The notes under the pieces: model-generated | What the model saw: the letters and a program-made list of their open reading frames with translations, nothing else | Databases searched by the model: none | What the model was told of the DNA's origin: nothing | Shown here: positions 29,382 through 38,580 of the stretch, in pieces | How the letters are laid out: each line of letters begins with the position of its first letter | Numbering within the stretch: position 1 is the stretch's first letter | NCBI RefSeq assembly: GCF_001611675.1 | Contig: NZ_CP014766.1 | Location: 2,542,001 to 2,606,000, forward strand | Reading direction: 5' to 3' | DNA from: Pontibacter akesuensis | GTDB taxonomy: Bacteria > Bacteroidota > Bacteroidia > Cytophagales > Hymenobacteraceae | DNA: 64,000 nt | Position numbers and translations under genes: made by a program

Positions 29382-30092
29382 CTAACTCGCCCGCAGCTGC
29401 TTTACCAGTACGGCAAAGTCTTTCGGGTAAGGGGCCTCTATTTTTACCGGCTCCTCGTTCAGCAGCAAAAAGCCGAGGTTAAACGAATGGAGGGCAAAGC
29501 GCTTTATCAGTGGTAATTCTTCTGTGTTCTGCTTCAGGTTGAATTTGCGTTTGAGGCTGCTCAAAAACAGATCCTCGCCTCCGTACAGTTTATCGCCTAC
29601 AATGGGCGCTCCCAGAAAAGCCAGGTGCACGCGTATCTGGTGCAGTCGACCGGTTACCGGGAGGCACTCCACCAAGGTATGGCGGCTGTAGGTTTCAATC
29701 GTGTTGAAATATGTTTCGGCGGGCTTGCCCTGCGGCGCCAGTTTGGCCACCCCTTTCGCATTGGCTAGAATAGCGCGGCTCACCAGCTTTTCCTCAAACT
29801 TGTGGGTGCCCCAAGCCACAGCGTGGTATACTTTGTATACTTCGCGCGCCTCAAACTGCATCGACAGGTGGCGGTAGGCTTCGGCATTTTTGGCAAAAGC
29901 CAGGCAGCCCGAGGTGTCCTTATCCAGGCGGTGGCAGGCCTGCAGGTCCGGGTTGTACTGGCGGGCAATCTTCAGCAGGTTCGTGGAGTTTGGTGTGCGG
30001 TCTTCCAGCGTCGCCAGGAAGGGCGGCTTGTTCACCACCACGTAATCGTCATTCTCAAATATGATCAGGTCTTCGAAAACCGGGTATTTCAT
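29382..30092 (-). CDS. RluA-family pseudouridine synthase
   Basis: Converts uridine to pseudouridine in rRNA or tRNA. The catalytic motif HRLDKDTSG at 54-62 has the essential Asp57, and the downstream GRLHQIRVHLAFLGAPIVGDKLYGG motif is intact. There is no N-terminal S4 domain; 236 residues, a short RluA type as in RluA/TruC. A TATCTTTG element (minus strand, 30150-30143) may be its -7 promoter box. The target site cannot be told. Confidence 0.88.
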   Translation of the reverse strand: MKYPVFEDLIIFENDDYVVVNKPPFLATLEDRTPNSTNLLKIARQYNPDLQACHRLDKDTSGCLAFAKNAEAYRHLSMQFEAREVYKVYHAVAWGTHKFEEKLVSRAILANAKGVAKLAPQGKPAETYFNTIETYSRHTLVECLPVTGRLHQIRVHLAFLGAPIVGDKLYGGEDLFLSSLKRKFNLKQNTEELPLIKRFALHSFNLGFLLLNEEPVKIEAPYPKDFAVLVKQLRAS

Positions 30093-30201
30093 GTGTTGCT
30101 ATACTTTGTTCCGGCACAGCGCAACCGCTACTGTGCATCCTGCAAAGATACGCAATTTTCGCTTGTCATGGCTTGGATGAGCGGGAGCAATGAGGGAGCG
30201 G

Positions 30202-31236
30202 CTACTTTGCCTTCTGTAACTTAAAGCGGAGGGTGGTTCCTCTGTTGAGCTCACTCTTTACGGCAATAAACGAACGGTGGGCCTCTATTATGTGCTTGCA
30301 GATAGCCAGCCCCAGGCCAGTGCTGGACGTATCGCGGGCGCGGCTCTTATCAATGCGGTAAAAGCGCTCGAAGATGCGGTTGATGTGCTCCAGGGCAATG
30401 CCCTTGCCATCGTCCTTTACTGTGATGGTATACTTGCGCCTGCCCTCGTCAAACGTGATCCAGATGTTGCCGCCCTTTCGTCCATACTTGATAGCATTGT
30501 CGATCAGGTTAACGAACACCTGCCGGATGCGGTTCGGGTCGGCGTATAGCATGATCTTCTCATCAGGGGCCACCTCTACATGCAGCGTAATCTCGTGCGC
30601 ACTCGCCTTTTGCTCCAACTGCTCTGCCACCTCGCGTACCAGTTGGGCCGCATCAAAATTGCGCCGGGCCATCTTCACCACGCCTTTCTCAAACTGCGAG
30701 ATGCTGATCAGGTCCTGCACCAGTATGTCAAGGCCGTCGAGGCTTTTGGCGGCTTTCTGCAAAAACTTGTCGCGCACGTTGGGGTCGTCCATGGCGCCAT
30801 CAAGCAAGGTATGGATAAAGCCTTGGGCAGCGAAGATGGGCGTCTTGAGCTCATGTGACACATCTGCCAGGAACTCGCGACGCATTACCTGCAGCCGCTT
30901 CAGCTCGTCAATCTCCTGCTGCTTACGCTCGGCAATCAGAAAAATGTCTTCTTTGATTTTTCTGAGCGGGTCGGCCGAGAAGGTAGACTTGGTTTCCACT
31001 TTCTTGAAATCCTGCCGCTTTATCTTCTCCAGGCTGGAGTACACGTTTTTCACCTCGCGGAACACCAGCGCCTCATATGAAAAGTAGATGAGCAGAAAGC
31101 AGCAGATAAACACAATAATAAGCGCCACCAGCAACCCCTGCGAAGAGAAGGAGCTAGCCAGCGCCAGAAAGGCAGTAAGCACCAAAGCCACCGCCAGGGC
31201 AGTCAGAACGGCAAGTGTGCGGGAGTTAAAGTTCAT
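30202..31236 (-). CDS. Sensor histidine kinase (PhoR-like)
   Basis: Membrane-bound sensor kinase of 344 residues. Seen: two transmembrane helices (about 9-29 and 34-54) with almost no periplasmic part between them, a coiled linker, phospho-acceptor His128 in VSHELKTP, N-box NLIDNAIKYG, G-boxes DDGKGIAL and STGLGLAICKHI. With so short an exterior it must sense the membrane, the cytoplasm or a partner. It lies 139 nt downstream of an OmpR-type regulator on the same strand. In Bacteroidota this pair type is usually called PhoR-like, but the signal is unknown. Confidence 0.9.
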   Translation of the reverse strand: MNFNSRTLAVLTALAVALVLTAFLALASSFSSQGLLVALIIVFICCFLLIYFSYEALVFREVKNVYSSLEKIKRQDFKKVETKSTFSADPLRKIKEDIFLIAERKQQEIDELKRLQVMRREFLADVSHELKTPIFAAQGFIHTLLDGAMDDPNVRDKFLQKAAKSLDGLDILVQDLISISQFEKGVVKMARRNFDAAQLVREVAEQLEQKASAHEITLHVEVAPDEKIMLYADPNRIRQVFVNLIDNAIKYGRKGGNIWITFDEGRRKYTITVKDDGKGIALEHINRIFERFYRIDKSRARDTSSTGLGLAICKHIIEAHRSFIAVKSELNRGTTLRFKLQKAK

Positions 31237-31375
31237 GGTAACAAGCCACAGGTATCAGCACATGAAGATACAAGTTTTAGCTGTGCGATGGGAAGGTGAG
31301 AAAAAAATAAAGCAGCATGAATAGCCGCCAAAGGGCGGTTTCAGGCTGCATAAGCAAAAGGTATTGTACTTTGGG

Positions 31376-32065
31376 TTAGTCGGTGTTGAACTTATAACCC
31401 ACGCCTTTGATGGTTTTGATGTTGTCTTCGCCAATCTTCTCGCGCACCTTGCGGATGTGCACATCCACTGTCCGGGCGATAACATACACATCGCTGCCCC
31501 ATACGTTGTTCAGCAGTTCTTCGCGGGTGTATACTTTGTTGGGCGTGGTGGCCAGGAACGAAAGCAGCTCGAACTCCTTTTTTGGGAGCGTAATCTTGGC
31601 CTCGCCCTTGTACACGGCAAAGCTGGTGCGGTCTATGCGCAGGTCGCCAACTTCTATTACCTGCTCTTTCTCCTCTTCTTGCGCATCGCGGCGGGTAAAG
31701 GCGGCCAGGCGGCTTAGGAGTGCGCGGGGCTTTATGGGCTTGTTGATGAAATCGTCGGCGCCGGCCTCGAAGGCGGCCACCTCGGAGAACTCCTCGGAGC
31801 GGGCTGTCAGAAAGATGATGTGCGTGGTGCGGAACTCGCTCATTTCGCGCAGTTGGCGGCAGGCGGCTATGCCGTCCATCACCGGCATCATCACGTCCAT
31901 CAAAATCACATCCGGCTTGGACTGTACGGCCACGTCAATCGCTTTCTTGCCATTATCGGCAGTGGTCACATCGTAGCCCTCCCGGACCAGGTTGTAATGC
32001 AGCAGCTCTACGATATCCGGATCGTCGTCTACTACCAGTATTTTGTAGTGTGATGTGGTTTGCAC
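31376..32065 (-). CDS. OmpR/PhoB-family response regulator
   Basis: Two-domain response regulator of 229 residues. Receiver domain: acidic residues 13-15, phospho-acceptor Asp57 in LMDVMMP, Lys109 in INKP. C-terminal winged helix (about 135-229) with YTREELLNNVWGSDVYVIARTVDVHIRKVREKI, cut by the usual recognition helix. Partner of the downstream histidine kinase. A long leader (32066-32300) separates it from the next gene upstream. Regulon unknown. Confidence 0.93.
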   Translation of the reverse strand: MQTTSHYKILVVDDDPDIVELLHYNLVREGYDVTTADNGKKAIDVAVQSKPDVILMDVMMPVMDGIAACRQLREMSEFRTTHIIFLTARSEEFSEVAAFEAGADDFINKPIKPRALLSRLAAFTRRDAQEEEKEQVIEVGDLRIDRTSFAVYKGEAKITLPKKEFELLSFLATTPNKVYTREELLNNVWGSDVYVIARTVDVHIRKVREKIGEDNIKTIKGVGYKFNTD

Positions 32066-32265
32066 GGTTCAAAGGGATTAGGGTTTGTTAAAGGCACGGG
32101 CAGCATTCGGGCTGTTCTCCATACAACAGTTTGAGCGGCCTTGCGGCCTGCTGCACTACCAGTTTTCCTATACAAATATACCCTAAGCTACAGCAATTAC
32201 TGTAGCTTCATCAAATCATAATATTTTCTTAACATTTGGGCGACTGCTCTTGCCCGGTGCGGCAT

Positions 32266-32297
32266 AAAAAAGCCAGCCCTTTGGAGAGGCTGGCTTG
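32266..32297 (-). terminator. Terminator after the DUF3108 gene
   Basis: Nine-base-pair stem (32270-32278 with 32288-32296) followed on the minus strand by TTTTTT. Confidence 0.8.
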
Positions 32298-32300
32298 CTG

Positions 32301-33110
32301 TTAGTTTCGTGCGATCATGAGTTTGTTTTTGAGATTCTTATATTCGTAGAGGTTTACTTTTACTGACCCTACAAACATCTCTGCCTGTATCATCACCGGT
32401 ATCTTGTTCTTGTCATCCGACAAGTACACCGTGATGGCGTTCTCTCCGTTAAACATCTCATTCTTCGGCATGCGGGGCACCAGTTTGATTGCTTTTATGT
32501 CACCAGCTTTGGTGGATACAGTTTCGCGGCCCCTGTACTCAACCACCATGTCGAAGTTTTCTTCGTCGAAGAAGCCCTTCACTTTGGTTTTGTCACCGAT
32601 CTCCATTTTATCATAATCCAGGGTGCGGAGGTAGTAGAAACCACTCACAATGTCCTGCACATTTTCTGCCACCTTAAAGGTCTTCTTTTCCACGTCCTTC
32701 GAGCGCTTCTTCTTTTCCATGTGCGCTTTGTTGCGGAAATGGTCAAAGTCCACGGTTTCGCGCTTGCGGTAGTTGCCCTCCTCTATGTTGCGGAAAGAGC
32801 GCTGAGGCACAATGGCCGCCGTGTCGATGTACGACTGCCAGGTGTCGCGTATGCGAATGGTCAGGTCAAAAAAGCTGTTCGTTTTTCCATACACTGTCGC
32901 CTTGTAACACATTCTGTCGTTTATGCGGTGCAGGGTAGGGGATATATCAATCACGGCCTCGGCCGCCGTTATTGGTCCGTAGTGTACTTTATACTTCAAT
33001 ACCTCGCCGGTGCCAAAACTTTCGTTCGGTACCTGACGCATCCTGTCTTTGGTGGCAAAGCCAAAGATCACAAGTGTAAGTATGAGGAATACAGGCAAAA
33101 ACTTCTTCAT
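32301..33110 (-). CDS. DUF3108 domain protein, exported
   Basis: Predicted exported protein of 269 residues with an N-terminal hydrophobic segment (3-18). The rest fits DUF3108, with FGTGEVLKYKVHYGPITAAEAVIDI, a central strongly basic patch (about 130-145, RNKAHMEKKKRSKDVEKK) and the late segment VYLSDDKNKIPVMIQAEMFVGSVKVNL. Such proteins are probably periplasmic or lipid-binding beta folds; no function is established. It is a single gene between recA and the two-component system. Confidence 0.8.
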   Translation of the reverse strand: MKKFLPVFLILTLVIFGFATKDRMRQVPNESFGTGEVLKYKVHYGPITAAEAVIDISPTLHRINDRMCYKATVYGKTNSFFDLTIRIRDTWQSYIDTAAIVPQRSFRNIEEGNYRKRETVDFDHFRNKAHMEKKKRSKDVEKKTFKVAENVQDIVSGFYYLRTLDYDKMEIGDKTKVKGFFDEENFDMVVEYRGRETVSTKAGDIKAIKLVPRMPKNEMFNGENAITVYLSDDKNKIPVMIQAEMFVGSVKVNLYEYKNLKNKLMIARN

Positions 33111-33226
33111 AATTCAGCCTCTTTAGTGGGGTCAGCGTTGTTTTTACTACCTAAACAAGTTTTATACCAAGAGTTTCTCAAACCGTAAATTATAAAATTT
33201 GCCAGCGCTAATCAATTCATTTACAA

Positions 33227-33262
33227 TAAAAAAAGGTGCTGCACATGAGGCAGCACCTTTTA
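33227..33262 (-). terminator. Terminator after recA
   Basis: Perfect 12-bp stem (33231-33242 with 33250-33261), then eight T on the minus strand. Confidence 0.85.
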
Positions 33263-33287
33263 ATTACTTCAGGTTCGGGAATAAAGT

Positions 33288-34343
33288 TCACTCGGCAGCG
33301 GCAGTAGCTGCGGCGGCATCATCCAGTGCTGCGGCTACTTTCTCCGGATCACCTTTCACGATGGCTCTGATTTTTTCCTCTATTTCCTCGCTTAGTTCCG
33401 GGTTGTCCAGCAATATCTGCTTCACACCGTCGCGTCCCTGGCCCAGCTTGTCGCCGTTGTAGGAGAACCAGGAGCCGGACTTGTTCACGATGCCCAATTC
33501 TACGCCAAGGTCAAGGATCTCACCAACCTTGGAGATGCCCTCGCCATACATGATGTCGAATTCTACTACTTTGAACGGAGGCGCCACTTTGTTCTTCACT
33601 ACCTTCACACGGGTACGGTTACCGGTAATGTTATCTGCGCTCTCCTTAATCTGGCCGATACGACGGATATCCAGACGAACGGAAGCGTAGAATTTAAGGG
33701 CGTTACCACCAGTGGTTGTTTCCGGGTTACCGAACATCACACCGATCTTCTCACGAAGCTGGTTGATAAAGATACAGGTACAGCCCGTTTTGTTGATGGT
33801 ACCCGTCAGCTTACGCAGTGCCTGAGACATCAAACGTGCCTGCAGACCCATTTTGCTGTCACCCATGTCGCCTTCCAATTCGCCTTTCGGTACCAGGGCG
33901 GCAACAGAATCAATCACAATAATGTCTATAGCACCGGAACGGATCAGGTGGTCAGCAATCTCCAGTGCCTGCTCCCCGTTGTCGGGCTGTGATATCAATA
34001 AGTTTTCAGTGTCAATGCCAAGCTTCTGCGCGTAGGCTCTGTCGAATGCGTGCTCGGCGTCGATGAAGGCAGCCATGCCGCCTTTTTTCTGAGCCTCAGC
34101 AATGCAGTGCAAAGTAAGTGTGGTTTTACCTGATGATTCAGGGCCATAGATCTCTACGACACGGCCACGCGGCAAACCGCCGATTCCCAACGCAATATCC
34201 AGGCCCAGCGAACCAGTGGAGATAGCCGGAATATCTTCTACCTTGTTGTCGCTCAACTTCATTACGGTACCTTTGCCGTATGTCTTGTCGAGCTTGTCCA
34301 TGGTCAGCTGCAAGGCCTTCAGTTTTTCGTTGCTTATGCTCAT
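33288..34343 (-). CDS. recA: Recombinase RecA
   Basis: ATP-dependent strand-exchange protein and SOS co-protease. Seen: Walker [10 protein letters not shown] (67-75), the Walker B region [13 protein letters not shown], loop 2 residues around [26 protein letters not shown], and an Ala-rich C-terminus (about 335-351). Length 351 is normal. Transcribed alone from the minus strand; I do not see a LexA-type operator upstream. Confidence 0.98.
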   Translation of the reverse strand: MSISNEKLKALQLTMDKLDKTYGKGTVMKLSDNKVEDIPAISTGSLGLDIALGIGGLPRGRVVEIYGPESSGKTTLTLHCIAEAQKKGGMAAFIDAEHAFDRAYAQKLGIDTENLLISQPDNGEQALEIADHLIRSGAIDIIVIDSVAALVPKGELEGDMGDSKMGLQARLMSQALRKLTGTINKTGCTCIFINQLREKIGVMFGNPETTTGGNALKFYASVRLDIRRIGQIKESADNITGNRTRVKVVKNKVAPPFKVVEFDIMYGEGISKVGEILDLGVELGIVNKSGSWFSYNGDKLGQGRDGVKQILLDNPELSEEIEEKIRAIVKGDPEKVAAALDDAAAATAAAE

Positions 34344-34502
34344 TTGTGTTTTGTTGATTTGCTTTATATTGAAGGTGAAATTACAAATTCGACACCAATC
34401 TACAAAATAGTTTGCAAGTAATTTGCTAATTATTTTAGTTGCTTTGCGGCGTCTGGTTATAACACATGCCAGCTGCTTTTTGTGCCATCTGTCTCTAACT
34501 TT

Positions 34503-35654
34503 ATGCGCTATTCCACGCTTTTATTTCTCTTGATTTTCTTGATAGTAAGTCCTTTTGCCAAGGCGCAGCTGAACAATAGTGCTTTGCTGCAGCAAGTGCC
34601 TGTTCAGGAGCAAAATGCTAACCAGATTAGGATTGGCGTCAGCGCGCTTGGCTTCCTTAAGAACAACGAGTACTTCAACAAAATTGCAGACGGCTACACT
34701 TTATTTGGCTACCAGCTTCACCCGAAGATCAGTTACCAGCCCACCGGAAACGTGAAGGTAGAGGCGGGCGTGCTGCTTTGGAAAGACTTCGGCGCATCGG
34801 GCTACGAAGACATCGCTCCGACCTTTACTATAAAGGTGCAGCAGGAGAATTGGGCGCTGCTGTTCGGCACGCTGGAGGGCAACCTGAACCATGGCTACAT
34901 AGAACCGCTCTATGATTTTGAGCGCCTGCTCACAAACCGCCTGGAGAACGGCATACAGTTCAAGCGCAACACACGCGGCCTGCGCCTTGATGCCTGGGTA
35001 GACTGGGCCAACATGCTGTATGAAGGCGAAAACGATCAGGAACTGGTGAATGGGGGAGCTGTCGCCAATTTTCTGCTGCTGGGGCTGGAGGGCCGCGGCA
35101 ACCTGGCCGACAGTTTATACTTAAGGCTGCCGGTTCAGTTTACGGCTCAGCACAAAGGGGGCCAGATAGATATATCGGACCTGCCGCTAACCACCGTGGC
35201 AAACGCTGCCATTGGGCTGGAGCTGGAAAAGAAGTATACCCAGGGCCTGTTGCACCGGCTGTACACCAGCAACTACGTTGTTGGCTTTAAAGATTTCTCG
35301 AACGAGTTTCAGTTGCCATACCAGGAGGGCTATGGTTTATACTTGAATGTTGGGGCGGATACGAAGTACCAGGACGTAATGCTGAGCTACTGGTGCGGCG
35401 ACGGCTATATTACTGAGCTTGGAGGGCAGCTGTACCAGTCCGCTTCCACCACCTTCAGGTATCCGGAGTACCTGCAGGAAGAACGGGAACTGCTCATAGT
35501 TCGATTTATGAATGATATTGCGCTGCTGGAGAACCTTAGCCTGACACTGCGCCTGGAGCCCTTACTGGACCTGAACGATACGAAACTGGAATTCTCCTCT
35601 GGCTTTTACCTTAACTTCAACACAGATTTTTTTCTGGCGAAGCCGAGGCGGTAA
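34503..35654 (+). CDS. Exported outer-membrane-like protein, unknown
   Basis: Protein of 383 residues, not assigned to a family. It has a signal peptide (about residues 1-23, ending in AKAQ) and regular alternating strands with aromatic residues, as in beta-barrel proteins; the long repeated strand pattern suggests 14-16 strands. ATG 34503 was preferred to a GTG seven codons upstream because it starts the signal peptide. It stands alone, divergent from recA. Confidence 0.7.
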   Translation: MRYSTLLFLLIFLIVSPFAKAQLNNSALLQQVPVQEQNANQIRIGVSALGFLKNNEYFNKIADGYTLFGYQLHPKISYQPTGNVKVEAGVLLWKDFGASGYEDIAPTFTIKVQQENWALLFGTLEGNLNHGYIEPLYDFERLLTNRLENGIQFKRNTRGLRLDAWVDWANMLYEGENDQELVNGGAVANFLLLGLEGRGNLADSLYLRLPVQFTAQHKGGQIDISDLPLTTVANAAIGLELEKKYTQGLLHRLYTSNYVVGFKDFSNEFQLPYQEGYGLYLNVGADTKYQDVMLSYWCGDGYITELGGQLYQSASTTFRYPEYLQEERELLIVRFMNDIALLENLSLTLRLEPLLDLNDTKLEFSSGFYLNFNTDFFLAKPRR

Positions 35655-35676
35655 AGGATAGTAAGGGTTAAGCAAT

Positions 35677-35852
35677 AACCCACCCTTGCCCCTCCGTGGA
35701 GGGGAACAGCCAGCACGGGTATAAAGTTAATCTCTACGGGTTTGGTATCTGTTTGCAGTCTTACAAGGGAGTCTAAATCTTTAACTTCCCCACTACTAAC
35801 GACACATCAGATAGAAGAACTCCCCTCCTTGGAGGGGTAGGGGTGGTTTTAC
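35677..35852. repeat. GC-rich palindromic repeat (CCCCTCC/GGAGGGG family), copy 1
   Basis: Outer arms AACCCACCCTTGCCCCTCC and GGAGGGGTAGGGGTGG are near reverse complements about 140 nt apart, each also carrying its own small CCCCTCC-GGAGGGG hairpin. Related copies at 48488, 58496 and 60188. Confidence 0.7.
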
Positions 35853-35928
35853 ACTAGTGGATATATAGTACGCAGACAGATAATCCACTTCATACTTCCC
35901 AATTCAGAGGTCAACCACCCAAAATCAC

Positions 35929-36558
35929 TTAAACTACGGCAGTGGAGTTTTGTGCATGCCGCTGCTGCAGCTCCTCGAAATCAGAACGGGTAAGGCCGTA
36001 GTAGCTTAAGTCAACGAGTTCCTCGGAATCGGCGCCGCGGTAATCATTGCGCAGCACCCCCTCTTTCAGAAAACCGCAGCTTTCAGCCAGTGTGCCGTAG
36101 CTCTCGTTGGCGCTGGTGCAGCGCAGGTACAGCTTGTTCATACCAAGGGAGTTGAAGGCAAACCGCAGTGCCTCCCCCAGCGCCTCCTGGGCCAGATCGT
36201 GGGTGGCAGGCCACGCGGTAAAATATAAACCCACCTCAGCTTTGGGAACAGAACGGTCCAGGTTCTTCAGGGCGATGTCGCCAATGTAGGCCTTGTCTTC
36301 CTTCCGCCAAACGCCAAAATCGAAGGTTCTGCGGTTCTCCCATTCAGAGCGCAGTTGGCGCACCTGAGAGCGGGCATCATCCAGCACACGAACGCGCGCC
36401 AGCCGGCCCGAAAAAGCAGGATCAAGTGAGGTTAGGTTCTCTTGTAGCAGCCTTATAAAATCGTGCTCATCACCGTCCTGGTAAGGGCGAAGGGATAGAT
36501 TTGTGGTTTCCAGCTGCCCGTCCGGAGCATCGGACAAGGTGTTGTACAGATAGCTCAT
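35929..36558 (-). CDS. GNAT N-acetyltransferase, RimJ/RimL type
   Basis: Acetyltransferase of 209 residues. Seen: NLSLRPYQDGDEHDFIRLL near the start, the strand AYIGDIALKNLDRSVPKAEVGLYF, the CoA-binding region with DLAQEALGEALRFAFNSLGMNKLYLR, and ANESYGTLAESCGFLKEGVLRNDY. It resembles ribosomal-protein-alanine or aminoglycoside-type acetyltransferases; the substrate is open. Single gene on the minus strand. Confidence 0.82.
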   Translation of the reverse strand: MSYLYNTLSDAPDGQLETTNLSLRPYQDGDEHDFIRLLQENLTSLDPAFSGRLARVRVLDDARSQVRQLRSEWENRRTFDFGVWRKEDKAYIGDIALKNLDRSVPKAEVGLYFTAWPATHDLAQEALGEALRFAFNSLGMNKLYLRCTSANESYGTLAESCGFLKEGVLRNDYRGADSEELVDLSYYGLTRSDFEELQQRHAQNSTAVV

Positions 36559-36732
36559 GGGAATATAGTAAGTGGTGATGGTGCTGAGAAAGGTGGCTAG
36601 ATTTTGTCATACGCTAACCACTAAAAAACGTGCCGCCGCATTACCGGTTTTGCATGCGCATTAACTCCTCTCATTTCGCTGCCGTTAAATAGTAGCAGTA
36701 ATAAGATAGTCAAAATTCAAGATCAAACCAAC

Positions 36733-37596
36733 ATGGGAAACAGACTAGAAGGAAAAGTAGCCATCGTGACGGGCGGTGGATCAGGTATAGGCGAAGCCAT
36801 CAGCAAAAAGTTCGCTAAAGAAGGAGCCAGGGTAGTAGTGGCGGGATTGCACGAAGACCCTGTGGAGGATGTGGTGAGCGGTATTCAGGCGGCAGGCGGC
36901 ACGGCCGTTCCATTTAAAGGCGACCTGTCTTCGCTGGCGATTGCCCAAAGCTGTGTGGAGCTGGCCGTAAAGGAATACGGAAAGCTGGACATCCTGATTA
37001 ACAATGCCGGGACTTTCCCGGAGACAAACATGCTGCCGGATTTTTCGGAGGAGGCGTTCGATTACCTGCTGAAGAACAACATCAAGACAACTTTTGCCAT
37101 GAGCAAGGCCGCGCTGCCGGAGCTCCAGAAGACAAAAGGCAACATTGTAACGGCTGGCTCTGAGTCGGGTGTGCTGGGCATTGCGCAGAATGCGCCCTAT
37201 GGCGGCACCAAGGGCTTTAACCATGCCTTCACCAAAGGGCTTGCCGCAGAGCAGGCGCAGACCGGCGTGCGGTGCAACATTGTGGCCCCCGGCCCCATAG
37301 ATACCGGCTGGACGCACAAGGAAACCGGCCCAATGGATAAGCAGATGGAGAAGATGGTGACACAGGGCACCTTGATGGGCCGCCGGGGAACGCCCGAGGA
37401 AGTAGCCAATGTGTACCTGTTCTTGGCGTCAGACGAGGCCTCTTATGTGACCGGAGCCGTGTGGCCGGTAGATGGCGGTACACTCATTGCCAAAGGCCCT
37501 GCCGGTGACCAGGCAGCAGCAAGTATGCAAAAGCAACCGGAAGGCCACCTGAACCTGGAGCATTCCAAAGACAGCCATACTTCAGTGCGGAAGTAA
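36733..37596 (+). CDS. SDR family oxidoreductase
   Basis: Short-chain dehydrogenase of 287 residues. Seen: the cofactor motif TGGGSGIG at 13-20, NNAG at 90-93, catalytic Ser in AGSESG (about 143-145), and YGGTK with Tyr156 and Lys160. A His/Ser-rich tail of about 30 residues follows the normal SDR end. The helix after the Rossmann motif ends at VAGLH rather than at an acidic residue, so NADP is likely. Substrate unknown. Confidence 0.88.
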   Translation: MGNRLEGKVAIVTGGGSGIGEAISKKFAKEGARVVVAGLHEDPVEDVVSGIQAAGGTAVPFKGDLSSLAIAQSCVELAVKEYGKLDILINNAGTFPETNMLPDFSEEAFDYLLKNNIKTTFAMSKAALPELQKTKGNIVTAGSESGVLGIAQNAPYGGTKGFNHAFTKGLAAEQAQTGVRCNIVAPGPIDTGWTHKETGPMDKQMEKMVTQGTLMGRRGTPEEVANVYLFLASDEASYVTGAVWPVDGGTLIAKGPAGDQAAASMQKQPEGHLNLEHSKDSHTSVRK

Positions 37597-37673
37597 CTTT
37601 TACTTCGTGGCGGGCAAAACTTGCAGAATTTGTGCTTCAAGAAGCAGGTAAATATAAGTCATCTGTCATCTCG

Positions 37674-37731
37674 ACGATAGGAGAGATCTATCTGGAATTC
37701 TGAAAAGATCTCTCCTGACGTCGAGATGACA
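37674..37731. repeat. REP-like palindromic repeat, copy 2
   Basis: TGTCATCTCGACG...AGGAGAGATCT and AGATCTCTCCTGACGTCGAGATGACA pair as arms around a GGAATTC centre. Nearly identical in its right half to copy 1 at 29231-29306. Confidence 0.75.
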
Positions 37732-37833
37732 GGTATGTGAAAAGGATAACTTGTGAGCGACTGGGGTTGCTATACTTGCTTCGTAGCAGACAAGACGCTC
37801 GCAGGAGCTGCGCACGCTGCGAGGTCTACGAAC

Positions 37834-37894
37834 AAGTATAAAACAGCAAAGCCGCTGCCTTTCTATAAGGCAGCGGCTTTGCTGTTTTATACTT
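37834..37894. terminator. Bidirectional terminator whose 28-bp arms begin with AAGTATA
   Basis: Arms 37834-37861 and 37867-37894 are perfect reverse complements with a 5-nt loop. Both outer ends are the AAGTATA word, so the word is here an inverted pair. It lies between convergent genes. Confidence 0.85.
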
Positions 37895-37909
37895 CTAGCT
37901 GTACTTCTA

Positions 37910-38338
37910 CTATGCGTTCAGGAACGGATAACTGAAGTGTTTCGGGCTATGTAGGTTCTGCTGGATCATCATCACATCCAGCGTATGGGCTGTTTCCTTG
38001 AAGTACTCCAGGCGGCGGTATAGCATTTCCTTCTGCAGCACAACGCCTGTTGCGGTTTTCATGAAGGCTTTTTTGTCTTCCAGCACGCGTTGCATCACCT
38101 CGTTTACCTGCTCCTCGTGCTGGGCGTACCACTGCTGGAAATCATACAAACGGGCAAGGCCAACTGCCGGAGACTGAAAATCCAGGCCGTGCAGGCGCAG
38201 CACATGGGCCAGCAGATCAATCTCCAGCGGAATGGAGGTGTTGTATGGCATAGAACGCACTTCCAGCTTGCTGTTCAGTGCGCCGGCTACCACAGCCAGG
38301 TTGTCTTTAAAGCGAAAGAAAATTGCAGCCGCTTCCAT
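37910..38338 (-). CDS. Hypothetical protein, 142 aa
   Basis: Unrecognised. A mostly helical soluble protein; the stretch RLYDFQQWYAQHEEQVNEVMQRVLEDKKAFMKTATG is strongly amphipathic. No signal peptide or membrane segment. It faces the SDR gene and shares the terminator at 37834. Codon use and G+C match the neighbours, supporting a real gene. Confidence 0.65.
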   Translation of the reverse strand: MEAAAIFFRFKDNLAVVAGALNSKLEVRSMPYNTSIPLEIDLLAHVLRLHGLDFQSPAVGLARLYDFQQWYAQHEEQVNEVMQRVLEDKKAFMKTATGVVLQKEMLYRRLEYFKETAHTLDVMMIQQNLHSPKHFSYPFLNA

Positions 38339-38399
38339 ATTGTATAAGCTAATGTGAGAAACTCAATTGAGATGCAAAATTACATCAAATTAGTGAATT

Positions 38400-38580
38400 T
38401 TGAATGATTGACTTCTGAATAACTGAATAGGTGATTTTTAATTGAGTGAATATTGCTTGTCATCCTGAAAGGATCTTGGTGGCAAGACACAATGGCTTTC
38501 GAACCGAACCACTAAGATCTTTACAAGATGACAGCAGCTGAATTATTCACTCATTCAAAATTCAGTTATTCATAATTCGT
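38400..38580. repeat. Nested palindrome, MITE-like, with REP-like core
   Basis: Outer part: TGAATAACTGAAT and GAGTGAAT on the left are mirrored by ATTCACTC and ATTCAGTTATTCA on the right. Core 38457-38533: TTGTCATCCTG...GATCTTGGTGG against CCACTAAGATC...GATGACA. Total about 180 nt and no reading frame. Confidence 0.6.

Larger units (their letters stand above)
37597..37909. other. Gene-free stretch with repeats and terminator
   Basis: Holds a REP-like element (37674-37731), a short repeat (about 37797-37828, cgcaggagctgcgca...) that recurs at 48328-48358, and the long palindromic terminator at 37834-37894. I see no gene here. Confidence 0.7.
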
